Origin: DASQZK01 sp963764345
GTDB taxonomy: Bacteria; Bacteroidota; Bacteroidia; Bacteroidales; GCA-2748055
DNA length: 64,000 bases
Direction: 5' to 3'
NCBI GenBank assembly: GCA_963764345.1
Contig: CAVXSF010000012.1
Span: 31,743-95,742, forward strand
The position numbers and the translations under genes are program-made. The notes under the pieces are model-generated. The model was not told where the DNA came from. It did not search any database and was given only the letters and a program-made list of their open reading frames with translations. Each line of letters begins with the position of its first letter. Position 1 is the first letter of the stretch. Positions 9,113 to 17,722 of the stretch are shown here, piece by piece.

Positions 9113-9241
9113 ACAAGCCGGGATTTTCAGGCAGAAATACCGTCATCTCTTTGAAATATTTTTGTAGAACGAATAATCACCATTTACAGTAGATGAAACC
9201 ACCATGTAATTGCCAGTGTAAACACGCATGAACAAAATATC

Positions 9242-9277
9242 GGATAGCCTGTCCCGCTGCAGCGGGACAGGCTATCC
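9242..9277. repeat. 36-bp perfect palindrome
   Basis: Sixteen-base arms (GGATAGCCTGTCCCGC and its complement) flank a central TGCA, giving full two-fold symmetry. It lies 27 bp before the second sulfatase start. It lacks a following T-run, so it is not an obvious terminator for the first sulfatase gene, which ended 130 bp earlier. It could be a dispersed palindromic element or form a stem in the leader of the second sulfatase mRNA. Confidence 0.85.
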
Positions 9278-9303
9278 AACCATTGAAAATAAATTTTGTG
9301 CGG

Positions 9304-10726
9304 ATGAAAAATTACAGTCTATTCTCCGTCGTTGCCTTCTCTTCGGTACTGGTTACCGGTGCTTGTAAAACGATGGATAAACAACCCCGGCCGAATATCA
9401 TCTTCATTTTGACCGATGATCAGCGCTGGGATGCCCTTGGATACGCCGGAAACAACATTATTCAGACGCCCGAAATGGATAAACTGGCTGAGGAAGGGAC
9501 GTACTTCACAAATGCGTTTCGTGACCACCCCAATCTGCGCGGCAAGCCGAGCCTCTATACTCACCGGACTCTATGAACGCACCCATGGCTATACCTTCCA
9601 GCAGGGTAACCTGAAAGAACCCTATATGCAGATCAGTTATCCGGTGATCCTGAAAGCTCACGGATATTATACAGGATTCTTCGGCAAATTCGGGGTAGAA
9701 TATGACCATGCAGAAACCTTGTTTGATACTGCCGAAATCTACGACCGTAATGGCAAATACCATGACCGCCGGGGGTATTTCTATAAAACCATTAAAGGAG
9801 ATACCGTTCACCTTACAAAATATACCGGTTACCAGGCCCGGGAATTTATCAGGAATGTTCCCCACGACCAGCCGTTCTGCCTGTCACTGAGCTTTAGTGC
9901 GCCGCATGCGCATGATCCGGCACCTGAACAATACTTCTGGCAGGCAAAATCGGATAGCCTCTACTCCGCCACCGAAATCCCCAAACCGTTACTCGGTGAC
10001 CAAATCTATTTTGACGCCCTGCCCGCAGAAGTCCGGGAAGGCTTTAACCGTGTACGCTGGGGATGGCGGTACGATACGCCGGTAAAATACCAGCACAGCA
10101 TGAAAGGATACTACCGGATGATCACAGAGGTTGATGAAGAAATCGGCATGCTGAGAAAAACGCTGGAAGAAAAAGGCCTGGCAAAAAATACGGTTATCAT
10201 TTTCATGGGCGATAACGGGTATTTCGAAGGCGAGCGTCAGCTGGCCGGGAAATGGCTGATGTACGATAATTCATTACGGGTGCCGATGATCATCTTCGAT
10301 CCCCGTATCCGCACCCACCATGATGTAGAGGATATGGTGCTGAACATCGACGTGCCGAAGACAATCCTTAAGCTGGCCGGTGTTGAAGTACCCGCAACCT
10401 ACGAAGGGATCAGCCTCATACCCTATGTAAATCAGGGTAGCGATGCCGGAAAACGGACCTCAACGTTGATCGAACACCTGTGGAAAATTCCCCAGATCCC
10501 TTCGAGTGAGGGACTTCGGACAGAGCGGTGGAAATATTTCCGGTACCGGTTTATCCAGGCTCCGGAAGAATTGTACGATCTGAAGTTCGATCCGCTCGAG
10601 ACCCGGAACCTTGCCCTGGAAAAAGCGTACCGGCCCGTTCTGGATTCTCTGCGGAATCAGTGCGATTCCCTGGCCGAAGTATATACGAAAGCCAAACTGA
10701 CAAACCCTTTACCCTCGGAAAGATAA
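9304..10726 (+). CDS. Second S1-family sulfatase, lipoprotein, one frameshift
   Basis: About 473 residues once the frame is joined. The N-terminus has a lipoprotein-type signal (VAFSSVLVTGAC), then RPNIIFILTDDQRWDALGYA with the Asp pair. The frame breaks at about 9520 (an extra C after GCGTTT): NAF|VTTPICAASRASILTG restores the C-A-A-S-R formylglycine motif. Further active-site blocks are GFFGKFGVEYD, SFSAPHAHDPAP and IFMGDNGYFEGE. The family pattern (heparan/N-acetylhexosamine-type S1 enzymes have a similar GYFEGE) hints at a glycosaminoglycan-like substrate, with low certainty. The extra C follows TTT, as does the one in the qNor gene. Confidence 0.87.
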
Positions 10727-10748
10727 AGGTTTCCTGAGACAGAACGGT

Positions 10749-11708
10749 TCACTCTGCAAAAACCCTGATCGTCACTTCCTTCGATTTATCCAGGGTAACC
10801 GTCACCAGATACATTCCCCTGGCCAGCCCATTAGTGTTCAGCATAACCTTATCCGCATTTCAGGTATTGCCTGGTGGAAATCGTTTTACCGGTAATGTCA
10901 CTCATTCTGACTTTGACCATGTTATAGGATTTTTCAGATCGATAATGGTACTGGAATTTACCGGATTCGGATAAATGTTGATGTCTGTCTTCCACTGTTG
11001 ATTTTCAATACCACCTCCAAGATCAACCGAGAAAAGCCGGATATCATCGATAAGCCAGCCTTCCTTATTCGTTTGGATGCTGTCACTGACAAAATTAAAT
11101 CTCAAAATCATAGTGTCACCAATCTCAGCATTTATACTTTTCTTAGCTAGTAGATGATACCAGGCAAACCAGGTGGTGATCCAGTCATCCGACCGGCCTG
11201 AAAATCCTTCTTCCCCGTTAAACAGAAGGTCATCATCAGTGTAAAGATTTCCACTCTCCCCCTGGGGATTCATCTCACCAAAAACATTATCATGTATGAT
11301 GTTAGACCAGGTAATGCCATTGTCATATGAAACGGTTATATATCCACCATCCTTCAATGAATCAGTATCAAATTTATGATGGAACTGTACAAAAATGTCA
11401 TTGGGGTATCCCCAACTAAGATTAAACTCCCCAAAATAAAGCTCAAACCATGAATAATTATCGATAGGGTAAGGATGAATGCTGTCGGTCATTATTGCCC
11501 GCTCTGCCAACCAGGCAGAATTAAAGTATGATTTTGACGGCTTCCCGATTTGCCAGATATTCTCTGCAGAGCTATCAATCTCGAGATATGAACAGTCACG
11601 GTCAAACCGGATCGTATCCTGATTAAAGATTTGCCGGTCCGACCACCATTGAGCATAAGAACTTACATAAATAAAAGGAAGGAGAGTGAACAGGAGTAGT
11701 CTTTTCAT
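10749..11708 (-). CDS. Secreted T9SS-cargo protein of unknown function, two frameshifts at its C-terminus
   Basis: A signal peptide (MKRLLLFTLLPFIYVSSYAQ) precedes a beta-sandwich of the MAM/concanavalin type. Its features include WFELYFGEF, FVQFHHKFDTDS, YITVSYDNGITWSNI and GWLIDDIRLFSV, common in secreted adhesins and peptidases. It then shows the T9SS sorting domain start INIYPNPVNSSTIIDLKNP. The uninterrupted frame stops at 10902, but the sorting domain clearly continues in other frames: MVKVRMSDITGKTISTRQYL, then DKVMLNTNGLARGMYLVTV, ending VTIRVFAE at 10749. Breaks lie near 10913 (one base missing) and 10851-10862. The joined protein is about 319 residues. No catalytic residues were recognised. 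Confidence 0.8.
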
Positions 11709-11876
11709 CTAGATTGGCATAAAATGATTGGCTAAATCCCGGATATTCCGGTGGTAAAAATTTCACTGAATTAAAAATAGGAAAGTTCCTTTTAAATTCA
11801 AAAATTTAATGAACCTGATCCCTCCAGTGCCGGTTTAAATTGAAATCCTCTCCCTCCCTTAAGGCAGAGCAGACTA

Positions 11877-12482
11877 TTACACCCGTTCCGCACACTCCAT
11901 ACAAACTTTTTTGTCTCCCTTGATCCTGCCGTATTCCATCACCGTCATCTCTCCGCACTCTTCACAAACAAAGCTGTTGAAGCTGGGCTTGTGCAAATCC
12001 AGCTTGTAATCGAAAACTTCAGAAACAACTAAAAGCTTATCTTCCGGAGCATTCATAACGTTCGTTACCAGAGGATCGACCACTTCGGCCGGGACATGGC
12101 TTGCCGGAACGCCTTTTTCACGATAGTCTTTAAAAAATGAGGTTTGCTTATTCGCCAGCATGGCTTGCGCTGTCGGGGCGACCCGTACGGCCTTCCCTGT
12201 TTTTTTGTCAATAACCGTGACCGACCACTTCCCCTTGTGGGTACGGCTGATATTCCCCTTGCCAAAGGTGGTACCCATGATGACCTGCAGGCCGTCGGCA
12301 AAACAGGTTGCACAATGATCCACACCTAAATCTACGATTGCGATGAGTTGTCCGTCGTTCGCCCGGTCAACACCCAGAGCGTTCATGGCTGCAGCACCTG
12401 CGCGCAGACCCATTGGCATAGCCGGACATTTATGTCCGTGAAACTTCTGGCCGAATTCAAGCCAGTCTTTTGGATTTGTCAT
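11877..12482 (-). CDS. FmdE-domain protein with C-terminal zinc finger
   Basis: A 201-residue protein resembling subunit E of formylmethanofuran dehydrogenase. Residues 1-150 carry the FmdE signature (FGQKFHGHKCPAMPMGLRAG; DLGVDHCATCFADGLQVIMG; TTFGKGNISRTHKGKWSVTV). Residues about 170-200 form a treble-clef type zinc site (VCEECGEMTVMEYGRI ... VCMECAERV). The His/Cys set is kept. Bacteria with this protein have no methanofuran pathway; proposed roles involve metal or pterin cofactors, but none is proven. It is the last gene of a minus-strand series tetR-tauE-porin-fmdE, separated from the porin by 168 bp that include a small GGAGG-AAGA-CCTCC hairpin (12543-12556). Confidence 0.85.
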   Translation of the reverse strand: MTNPKDWLEFGQKFHGHKCPAMPMGLRAGAAAMNALGVDRANDGQLIAIVDLGVDHCATCFADGLQVIMGTTFGKGNISRTHKGKWSVTVIDKKTGKAVRVAPTAQAMLANKQTSFFKDYREKGVPASHVPAEVVDPLVTNVMNAPEDKLLVVSEVFDYKLDLHKPSFNSFVCEECGEMTVMEYGRIKGDKKVCMECAERV

Positions 12483-12650
12483 AATCTTAAATTATTAAAA
12501 TATTAATATGTATAACCTGGTTTACCGGCAACCGTCTTTTCCGGAGGAAGACCTCCTGTCCTGGAGGGACCGGCTCCGAAAACCCCTTGTCCGGTATTTC
12601 TTCATTTGTCGTATTTCTTATTATAATGTCTGAACAAAACTCCTTTCTGT

Positions 12651-13646
12651 TCACTTAAAAAAAACCTGGCACTGGATTACTGTTGAAAAAATATCATGCC
12701 CGTAATCTCCTCCAATCCGGAAACTATTATCCAGCATCACCTTAAGCTTATCCTCCCTGATCAGGTAATTGTAACCCAGGTGAACCGTTTGTACATTTTC
12801 TGTATTTACCACAGGGTTATGGTACTGGTCAAAGGATGTCACCAGCTGGCTTTTCCCCAGTTTCAGCATAGCCAGGACATAATACCCGTCAGCCGTTTCA
12901 TGTCTTAACGCTGCATTAAGATATTCTGCCTGCAACTGAAAGCCTTGCAACTGAAACATGGCAAACAGGTTATACCGGATATCCGGCCCGGAATATTTGG
13001 TGTCTTCCGGTATTACTAATGGAATTCCCAATTGGTAGGCTTTACGGTACATCACAGAATAACCGGCTGAAAGATGCTTTTCAAAAAGATGAAAAGCAGA
13101 CTTGTTTGTCAGCATATATCCTTTATTGGAAGCCTGGTATTCTTTTATGCCATAACCATTGAATACCCCCAGCCAGGTCTCCATAAGCCCGGTTGAATTC
13201 TGAAAATGCCCTTCCATGCCAATATCCCTTAATCCCAGTGTGCCGTCGGGAATAAGGGCACAGATTGCAGGGGCTCTTTCAGTAAGGGGAATGACCGCAT
13301 CAGGCTGGAATTGTTCCAGGCTGTAAGCAGGAATAAACTGTCCCAGGTTGATACTGAAATTTCCCGAACGATACATGGCTTTGACATCCTGCAAAAAAAA
13401 TTTTTCATTCTGCAAACCGGAAAGCACTGCCTGAACTTTGAATCCCCAGTGTTCACTAAAATCCGGACCCGATTTTAACCAGAATTTCAAACGCCTCATT
13501 TCAAACGTATTCAAGTCATTATAATCAGTGGTAAACCGGAGCTGGGTATACCCGTTCCATTCCATCTTTTGCTTTACCGGATCCTGCGCATTTACCCCGA
13601 CAAAAAAGAACAGCAGTATTACTGTTATATAGGTTCTGAACTTCAT
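12651..13646 (-). CDS. Outer-membrane porin of the phosphate-selective OprO/OprP type
   Basis: A 331-residue protein with a signal peptide (MKFRTYITVILLFFFVGVNA) and a beta-barrel pattern of alternating residues, ending in an aromatic C-terminus (VFFK). FEMRRLKFWLKSGPDFSEHW and GFKVQAVLSG match the start of porin O/P proteins. VNLGQF-type and EQFQPDAVIPLTERA motifs (here INLGQFIPAYSLEQFQPD) strengthen this. It starts only 3 bp after the TauE/SafE gene, so the two are translationally coupled. The pair suggests movement of a small anion across both membranes. Confidence 0.82.
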   Translation of the reverse strand: MKFRTYITVILLFFFVGVNAQDPVKQKMEWNGYTQLRFTTDYNDLNTFEMRRLKFWLKSGPDFSEHWGFKVQAVLSGLQNEKFFLQDVKAMYRSGNFSINLGQFIPAYSLEQFQPDAVIPLTERAPAICALIPDGTLGLRDIGMEGHFQNSTGLMETWLGVFNGYGIKEYQASNKGYMLTNKSAFHLFEKHLSAGYSVMYRKAYQLGIPLVIPEDTKYSGPDIRYNLFAMFQLQGFQLQAEYLNAALRHETADGYYVLAMLKLGKSQLVTSFDQYHNPVVNTENVQTVHLGYNYLIREDKLKVMLDNSFRIGGDYGHDIFSTVIQCQVFFK

Positions 13647-13649
13647 TTT

Positions 13650-14402
13650 TTAAACAATTACTCCGATAACCATCTTGGCAGCAATGGCCAGTAAAACCAC
13701 TGCGTAGGCTATTTTTACCTGTTTTGATTTGGCCCTTTGAGTCATATACCTTCCGCCCAGCTGCGACCCGATGATCACCGCCACCACCACAATAAGGGTT
13801 AGAGGCCAGTTCATATGTCCCTCGGCCATATGTCCGAGATAGCCCGAAAAAGAAGAAAATGTTACTACGAAGGCCGTTGTGGCCGCGGCCTTTTTAGTTT
13901 CATAACCCATCATCATAAGGATAGGGGCAATGATGAATCCGCCGCCCAAACCTAGCATCCCGCCGATGAAGCCGGCAAAAGCACCAACAAAAAATCCCAG
14001 TATACTCCTTTTTTTCAGGGACATCATTGATTCCGGCTCCGGCAGCTTCGACGACCAGAGTGTCCGAAGTGCTGCCGCCACTACCATCGCGGCAAATAAC
14101 AGCTTAAGGGTTTGCACCGGAACTTTGTCACTGGTCATGGCACCAAGCGGGGAGGCAATGAGCGCTGTCACTGCCATTACGGCTCCGCCTTTCCAGTCTA
14201 CCAGCTTTTTCCTGGCAAAAGGAATAAGGACTAACAGGGTATTCAGACCGTTTAGCAATAACCCCAACGGTATCGCCACCGTCACCATATCGAAACCAGC
14301 CCAGTTCAGCACCGGTACATAGACCATCCCTCCACCCAAACCCAGCATGGCAAAGACGAAGGAGGCCACCATGATGATCAAAAAAACAAGTGTATATAGC
14401 AT
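13650..14402 (-). CDS. TauE/SafE-family inner-membrane anion exporter
   Basis: A 250-residue polytopic protein with about eight membrane segments in two repeats. Each repeat contains the family glycine motif (FAMLGLGGGMVYVPVL near residue 20; FIGGMLGLGGGFIIAPILMM near residue 150). Family members export sulfite, sulfoacetate or related organosulfur anions. It lies 46 bp downstream of a TetR gene with a palindrome in between and is coupled to the porin gene. Two sulfatases lie nearby, so a sulfur-oxyanion substrate is attractive, but this is inference. Confidence 0.9.
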   Translation of the reverse strand: MLYTLVFLIIMVASFVFAMLGLGGGMVYVPVLNWAGFDMVTVAIPLGLLLNGLNTLLVLIPFARKKLVDWKGGAVMAVTALIASPLGAMTSDKVPVQTLKLLFAAMVVAAALRTLWSSKLPEPESMMSLKKRSILGFFVGAFAGFIGGMLGLGGGFIIAPILMMMGYETKKAAATTAFVVTFSSFSGYLGHMAEGHMNWPLTLIVVVAVIIGSQLGGRYMTQRAKSKQVKIAYAVVLLAIAAKMVIGVIV

Positions 14403-14414
14403 TCTCTATTAATT

Positions 14415-14430
14415 AAGTAATCACTTACTT
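14415..14430. promoter_or_regulatory. Palindromic operator between tetR and tauE
   Basis: AAGTAA-TCAC-TTACTT is a perfect inverted repeat with 6-bp arms located 13 bp before the TauE/SafE start codon. Position and size fit a TetR-family operator; binding by the adjacent TetR is inferred. Confidence 0.5.
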
Positions 14431-14448
14431 ACTTTATCAACAAAAATA

Positions 14449-15039
14449 TTATTTGACAAGCATCTTCATCAACAACGGCATCATCCGGTTGCAAAAATTA
14501 CCGGCATGAAATTCACCCCCGCCGAGGATCAGTTCGACGTTTAACGACAGTGGTATGCCCATATAAAGCATGGCCACATTTTCCACCGAAATGCTTTCAT
14601 CCCATCGGCCAATGGCAATGCCATCAAGGATGATCTTGCTGACCAGATTCCTTTGCATGTTGAATATCTGTTGAAGACTGTTCTTTAAATCCGCATCGTT
14701 ATTATGCGAAGCCTCGGAAAACATCAGCATCGTAATCCCATTGTTATTCGTGAGGTAGTTTACCGTGGCACAAAGAAATTCATGTAAACGTGTTTCCGGA
14801 TCCTTGCCGGAATTGGCTATCACCTGAAGTGAGCCAATGAATTCCTTCTGTACATCTTTTATGATCGACAGGATGATATCCTGCTTCGAAGCAAAATGTC
14901 TGAAAATAGCTCCCTCACTCATCCCGATACGACGGGCCAGGTTGCGGGTCGACAAATGCTTGAGCCCGTCGGTGTAAATAATATCCAGCACCGCCTGCTT
15001 TATCTGTTCCTGCCGTATATCTGTACTTAGTTTCTGCAT
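14449..15039 (-). CDS. TetR/AcrR-family regulator of the TauE-porin-FmdE cassette
   Basis: A 196-residue protein with the TetR helix-turn-helix at residues about 9-55 (IRQEQIKQAVLDIIYTDG; LSTRNLARRIGMSEGAIFRH; FASKQDIILSII). The C-terminal part is all-helical ligand-binding. The gene heads the minus-strand series and is divergent from the GH127 gene. Upstream on the minus strand is TACCTTTG (complement at 15058-15065), an exact -7 element ending 19 bp before the start codon. The related TetR at 3332 has the same length but little sequence identity outside the HTH. Confidence 0.88.
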   Translation of the reverse strand: MQKLSTDIRQEQIKQAVLDIIYTDGLKHLSTRNLARRIGMSEGAIFRHFASKQDIILSIIKDVQKEFIGSLQVIANSGKDPETRLHEFLCATVNYLTNNNGITMLMFSEASHNNDADLKNSLQQIFNMQRNLVSKIILDGIAIGRWDESISVENVAMLYMGIPLSLNVELILGGGEFHAGNFCNRMMPLLMKMLVK

Positions 15040-15057
15040 ATTGTAATCAAACGCTCA

Positions 15058-15065
15058 CAAAGGTA
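15058..15065 (-). promoter_or_regulatory. Candidate -7 element for tetR (tauE cassette)
   Basis: Reads TACCTTTG on the minus strand, matching TAnnTTTG, 19 bp before the start codon. A matching TTTG was not found at the right distance, and the resulting leader would be very short, so support is limited. Confidence 0.35.
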
Positions 15066-15187
15066 AAAGATTATATTGAATTAAGAAAATAATTTCATTT
15101 TTATCATATCTTCTGAAATACATTGGTATGGGGAAGTGAAATAATATTCGGGTTGATGGCTTATGTACCGTAGATTTTATTTGACAA

Positions 15188-15221
15188 TTGTATACATTTG
15201 ATCGCGATTCATGTATTTTTG
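15188..15221 (+). promoter_or_regulatory. Candidate promoter for the GH127-type gene
   Basis: TTG (15188-15190), 23 bp, TATTTTTG (15214-15221), followed 36 bp later by the ATG at 15258. A second exact -7 match, TACATTTG, lies at 15193-15200. Which one is used cannot be decided from sequence. Confidence 0.45.
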
Positions 15222-15257
15222 AGAATTTCTTTTTTGTTCCGTGTAAAATGTACCTCC

Positions 15258-17033
15258 ATGACAAAACAAAATATCACCCTCATTATCAGCATTCTTCTGC
15301 TCACCTCCTGTACCGGTAAGAACCATGGTTTATCAATGCCCGAACAGGCACCTCAGCCGGTTGCCTTCGGAAAAGTCAGGATCGACCCGGACAGCCGCCT
15401 TGGAAAACGCGCCATGGCCAATTTTCTCAGGCTGGAACGGGGCCGTTACCTGCCCGACAGTATTTACCTGGTTCCAAACCCGCAATACCATCAGACCGAC
15501 TGGCCGGGAGATGTGCCGGGAAGGCTTGTCCTCGGTCAGACCCTCCTGCAGGAAGCCACCGGTAGAAAAGCGGCTTATCTGGATGAGATCATCAGGCAAT
15601 TCCCGGAACATATGAACAATAAGGGTTATTTCGGGTACGACTATGGGGATATGATCAACGAACAGCAACTCTCAGGTCATGGCTGGGTGCTGAGAGGTCT
15701 GTGTGAATACTACCTGGCGACCAAAGATTCTGCCGTACTCAGCATGATCACCAGAATGGTGAATGATCTCGTACTCCCTACCAGAGGCGAACATGCACTC
15801 TATCCCATTGATCCATCGCAACGACATGACGCAGGCGGATACATGGGTACCTCACAGAAAAGCCTGGGGAAATGGATCCTTTCTTCCGATATCGGCTGTG
15901 ATTTCATTTTCATGGATGGGGTCATTCAGGCTTATCAGATCCTGAAAACCCCGGAATTAAAAACCATCTCCGATGAGATGGTTTCCCGCTTTCTGCAGGT
16001 GGACCTAACCGGAATCAAGGCCCAGACCCATGCCACGCTGACCGGTCTGCGTGCACTCGTCAGGTATTATACGATTACCGGCGATACGGCGATCCTTGAC
16101 GCTGCTGAAAGCCGCTACCAAACATATCGTGCACAGGCTATGACAGAGAACTATGAAAACTACAACTGGTTCGGCCGTCCGCGATGGACGGAAGCCTGTG
16201 CTGTCATCGACTCATACATCCTGGCGGTGCAGCTCTGGCAATACACCGGCAAAACGGAATACCTTGCCGACGCTCAGAAAATTTACTACAACGGGATGGG
16301 ATTTGAACAACGGTATAATGGTGGCTTCGGCTGTAACAGCTGCCTGGGTAATCATGATCCTCTTTCCGGTCAGAAAACCGATCCATTCCTGACGGTATCC
16401 GTCACCGAAGCCCACTGGTGCTGCACCATGAGAGGGGGAGAAGGCCTGGCCAGAGCGATTGAATACAGCTACTTTACTCAGGGAAATACAATCATCATCC
16501 CCGATTTCAACACCAGCCGCGCCGACCTCGACCTTCCTGCCGGAAAATTGATCCTGACCCAGAAAAGCGGATACCCTTATAGCTCAACCGTAGATTTCAA
16601 TATTGAAAAGGCAGCCCTGAAAGAACCGGCTACCCTCAACCTGTATTTTCCTGACTGGATTGTAAATCCAACAGTTACCGTGAACGGGAATACGATCCCT
16701 ACAGAAATCAGAAACGGTTTTCTGTCGCTGAAAAGCCAATGGAAAACAGGTGACAAAATCAGTCTCGCGTTTACCCTTAAAGATTATGAAGCGCCGACCC
16801 GAAATCTGAACAGTATAAAAGGCTACCACAGCTTCTGGCACGGTCCGCTCATATTGGGTCATCCTGGAACGGAAGAGGTTTCCCTTCCGGCAGACAGTCC
16901 TATCAGTCCGGCCAAAGATGGCAACTTCGTGATGGAGGGTACGAACATTATCCTTACACCGGTAAATCACCTGATGGATCCTGCAGTTACCAGGGAAAAT
17001 CAGTATTCGATCCAGGTTTTGTTCAGGGATTAA
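15258..17033 (+). CDS. GH127-type glycoside hydrolase (DUF1680), lipoprotein
   Basis: Probable beta-L-arabinofuranosidase or related exo-acting glycosidase. The 591-residue form from the ATG at 15258 has a lipoprotein signal (ITLIISILLLTSC). The (alpha/alpha)6 barrel holds SGHGWVLRGLCEYYLAT, HATLTGLRALVRYY, and the zinc-ligand and nucleophile region: WTEACAVIDSY (Glu and Cys) and VTEAHWCCTMRGGEGLARA (double Cys), as known for GH127. C-terminal beta domains include LNLYFPDW and LSLKSQWKTGD. An upstream in-frame TTG at 15198 falls in the promoter and is rejected. It faces away from the tetR-tauE cassette. With the two sulfatases it suggests degradation of a complex plant, algal or host glycan. 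Confidence 0.88.
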   Translation: MTKQNITLIISILLLTSCTGKNHGLSMPEQAPQPVAFGKVRIDPDSRLGKRAMANFLRLERGRYLPDSIYLVPNPQYHQTDWPGDVPGRLVLGQTLLQEATGRKAAYLDEIIRQFPEHMNNKGYFGYDYGDMINEQQLSGHGWVLRGLCEYYLATKDSAVLSMITRMVNDLVLPTRGEHALYPIDPSQRHDAGGYMGTSQKSLGKWILSSDIGCDFIFMDGVIQAYQILKTPELKTISDEMVSRFLQVDLTGIKAQTHATLTGLRALVRYYTITGDTAILDAAESRYQTYRAQAMTENYENYNWFGRPRWTEACAVIDSYILAVQLWQYTGKTEYLADAQKIYYNGMGFEQRYNGGFGCNSCLGNHDPLSGQKTDPFLTVSVTEAHWCCTMRGGEGLARAIEYSYFTQGNTIIIPDFNTSRADLDLPAGKLILTQKSGYPYSSTVDFNIEKAALKEPATLNLYFPDWIVNPTVTVNGNTIPTEIRNGFLSLKSQWKTGDKISLAFTLKDYEAPTRNLNSIKGYHSFWHGPLILGHPGTEEVSLPADSPISPAKDGNFVMEGTNIILTPVNHLMDPAVTRENQYSIQVLFRD

Positions 17034-17083
17034 AGCTGTTTTCAGGAAGATCTTTGTCAGAAAACCAATACCTCGCAGAGCCT

Positions 17084-17604
17084 TTATGTGCCCTCATGTG
17101 CCTCATGTGGTTCAACTCCCCTCTTCTCATGTGCCCTTATGTGCCTCATGTGGTTCAACTCCCCTCTTCTCATGTGCCGTCATGTGGTTCAACTCCCCTC
17201 TTCTCATGTGCCTCATGTGGTTCACATCCCTTCTTCTTATGTGCCCTCATGTGGTTCAACTCCTCTCTTCTTATGTGCCCTAACTGGTTCCCCTCTTCTT
17301 ATGTGCCCTTATGTGCCTCATGTGGTTCTTCCTCTCTTCTTCTTCTTATGTGCCCTTATGTGACACATGCGGTTCACATCCCTTCTTCTTATGTGCCCTT
17401 ATGTGCCTCATGTGGTTCTTCCTCTCTTCTTCTTCTTATGTGCCCTTATGTGACACATGTGGTTCTTCCTCTCTTCTTATGTGCCCTCATGTGGTTCTTC
17501 CTCTCTTCTTCTTCTTATGTGCCCTCATGTGCCTCATGTGGTTCTTCCTCTCTTCTTCTTCTTATGTGCCCTTATGTGCCTCATGTGGTTTTTCCTCTCT
17601 TCCC
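17084..17604. repeat. Pyrimidine-rich minisatellite, 13 imperfect units
   Basis: Thirteen head-to-tail units of 28-47 bp, each beginning (C/T)TATGTGCC or TCATGTGCC. Most continue CATGTGGTTC and close with a CTCTTCTTCTTC-type tail. Unit length varies by dropping the middle ATGTGCCTC block or by the number of CTT triplets. Two higher-order units alternate CATGTGG and ACACATG(T/C)GG versions. The array fills the convergent space between the GH127 gene and the terminator of the oxidoreductase gene. It stays open in all three plus frames simply because of its composition; no start, promoter or coding bias supports a protein. Confidence 0.9.
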
Positions 17605-17637
17605 GCTGGTTGACAGGGGTTCATTCTGAGAAATGAA

Positions 17638-17672
17638 AAAGCCCGGGAACCTGACAACGGCTCCCGGGCTTT
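17638..17672. terminator. Bidirectional hairpin terminator
   Basis: AAAGCCCGGGA, a 13-base loop, TCCCGGGCTTT: an 11-bp perfect stem flanked by A and T runs. It lies 50 bp beyond the end of the minus-strand oxidoreductase gene and could also end transcription from the GH127 side. Confidence 0.8.
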
Positions 17673-17722
17673 CAAGGGTTAGTCGTGTATTTGAGGGATG
17701 TCAAATCCCGGTGGTGAAAAGC

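Noticed and set aside
17084..17604. Possible CRISPR array
   Set aside because: Units are contiguous imperfect repeats of variable length without unique spacers, and no cas genes are nearby.
17054..17629. Long plus-strand Cys/Leu-rich reading frames in all three frames
   Set aside because: They exist only because the minisatellite lacks stop codons in every frame; no promoter, start context or domain supports them.
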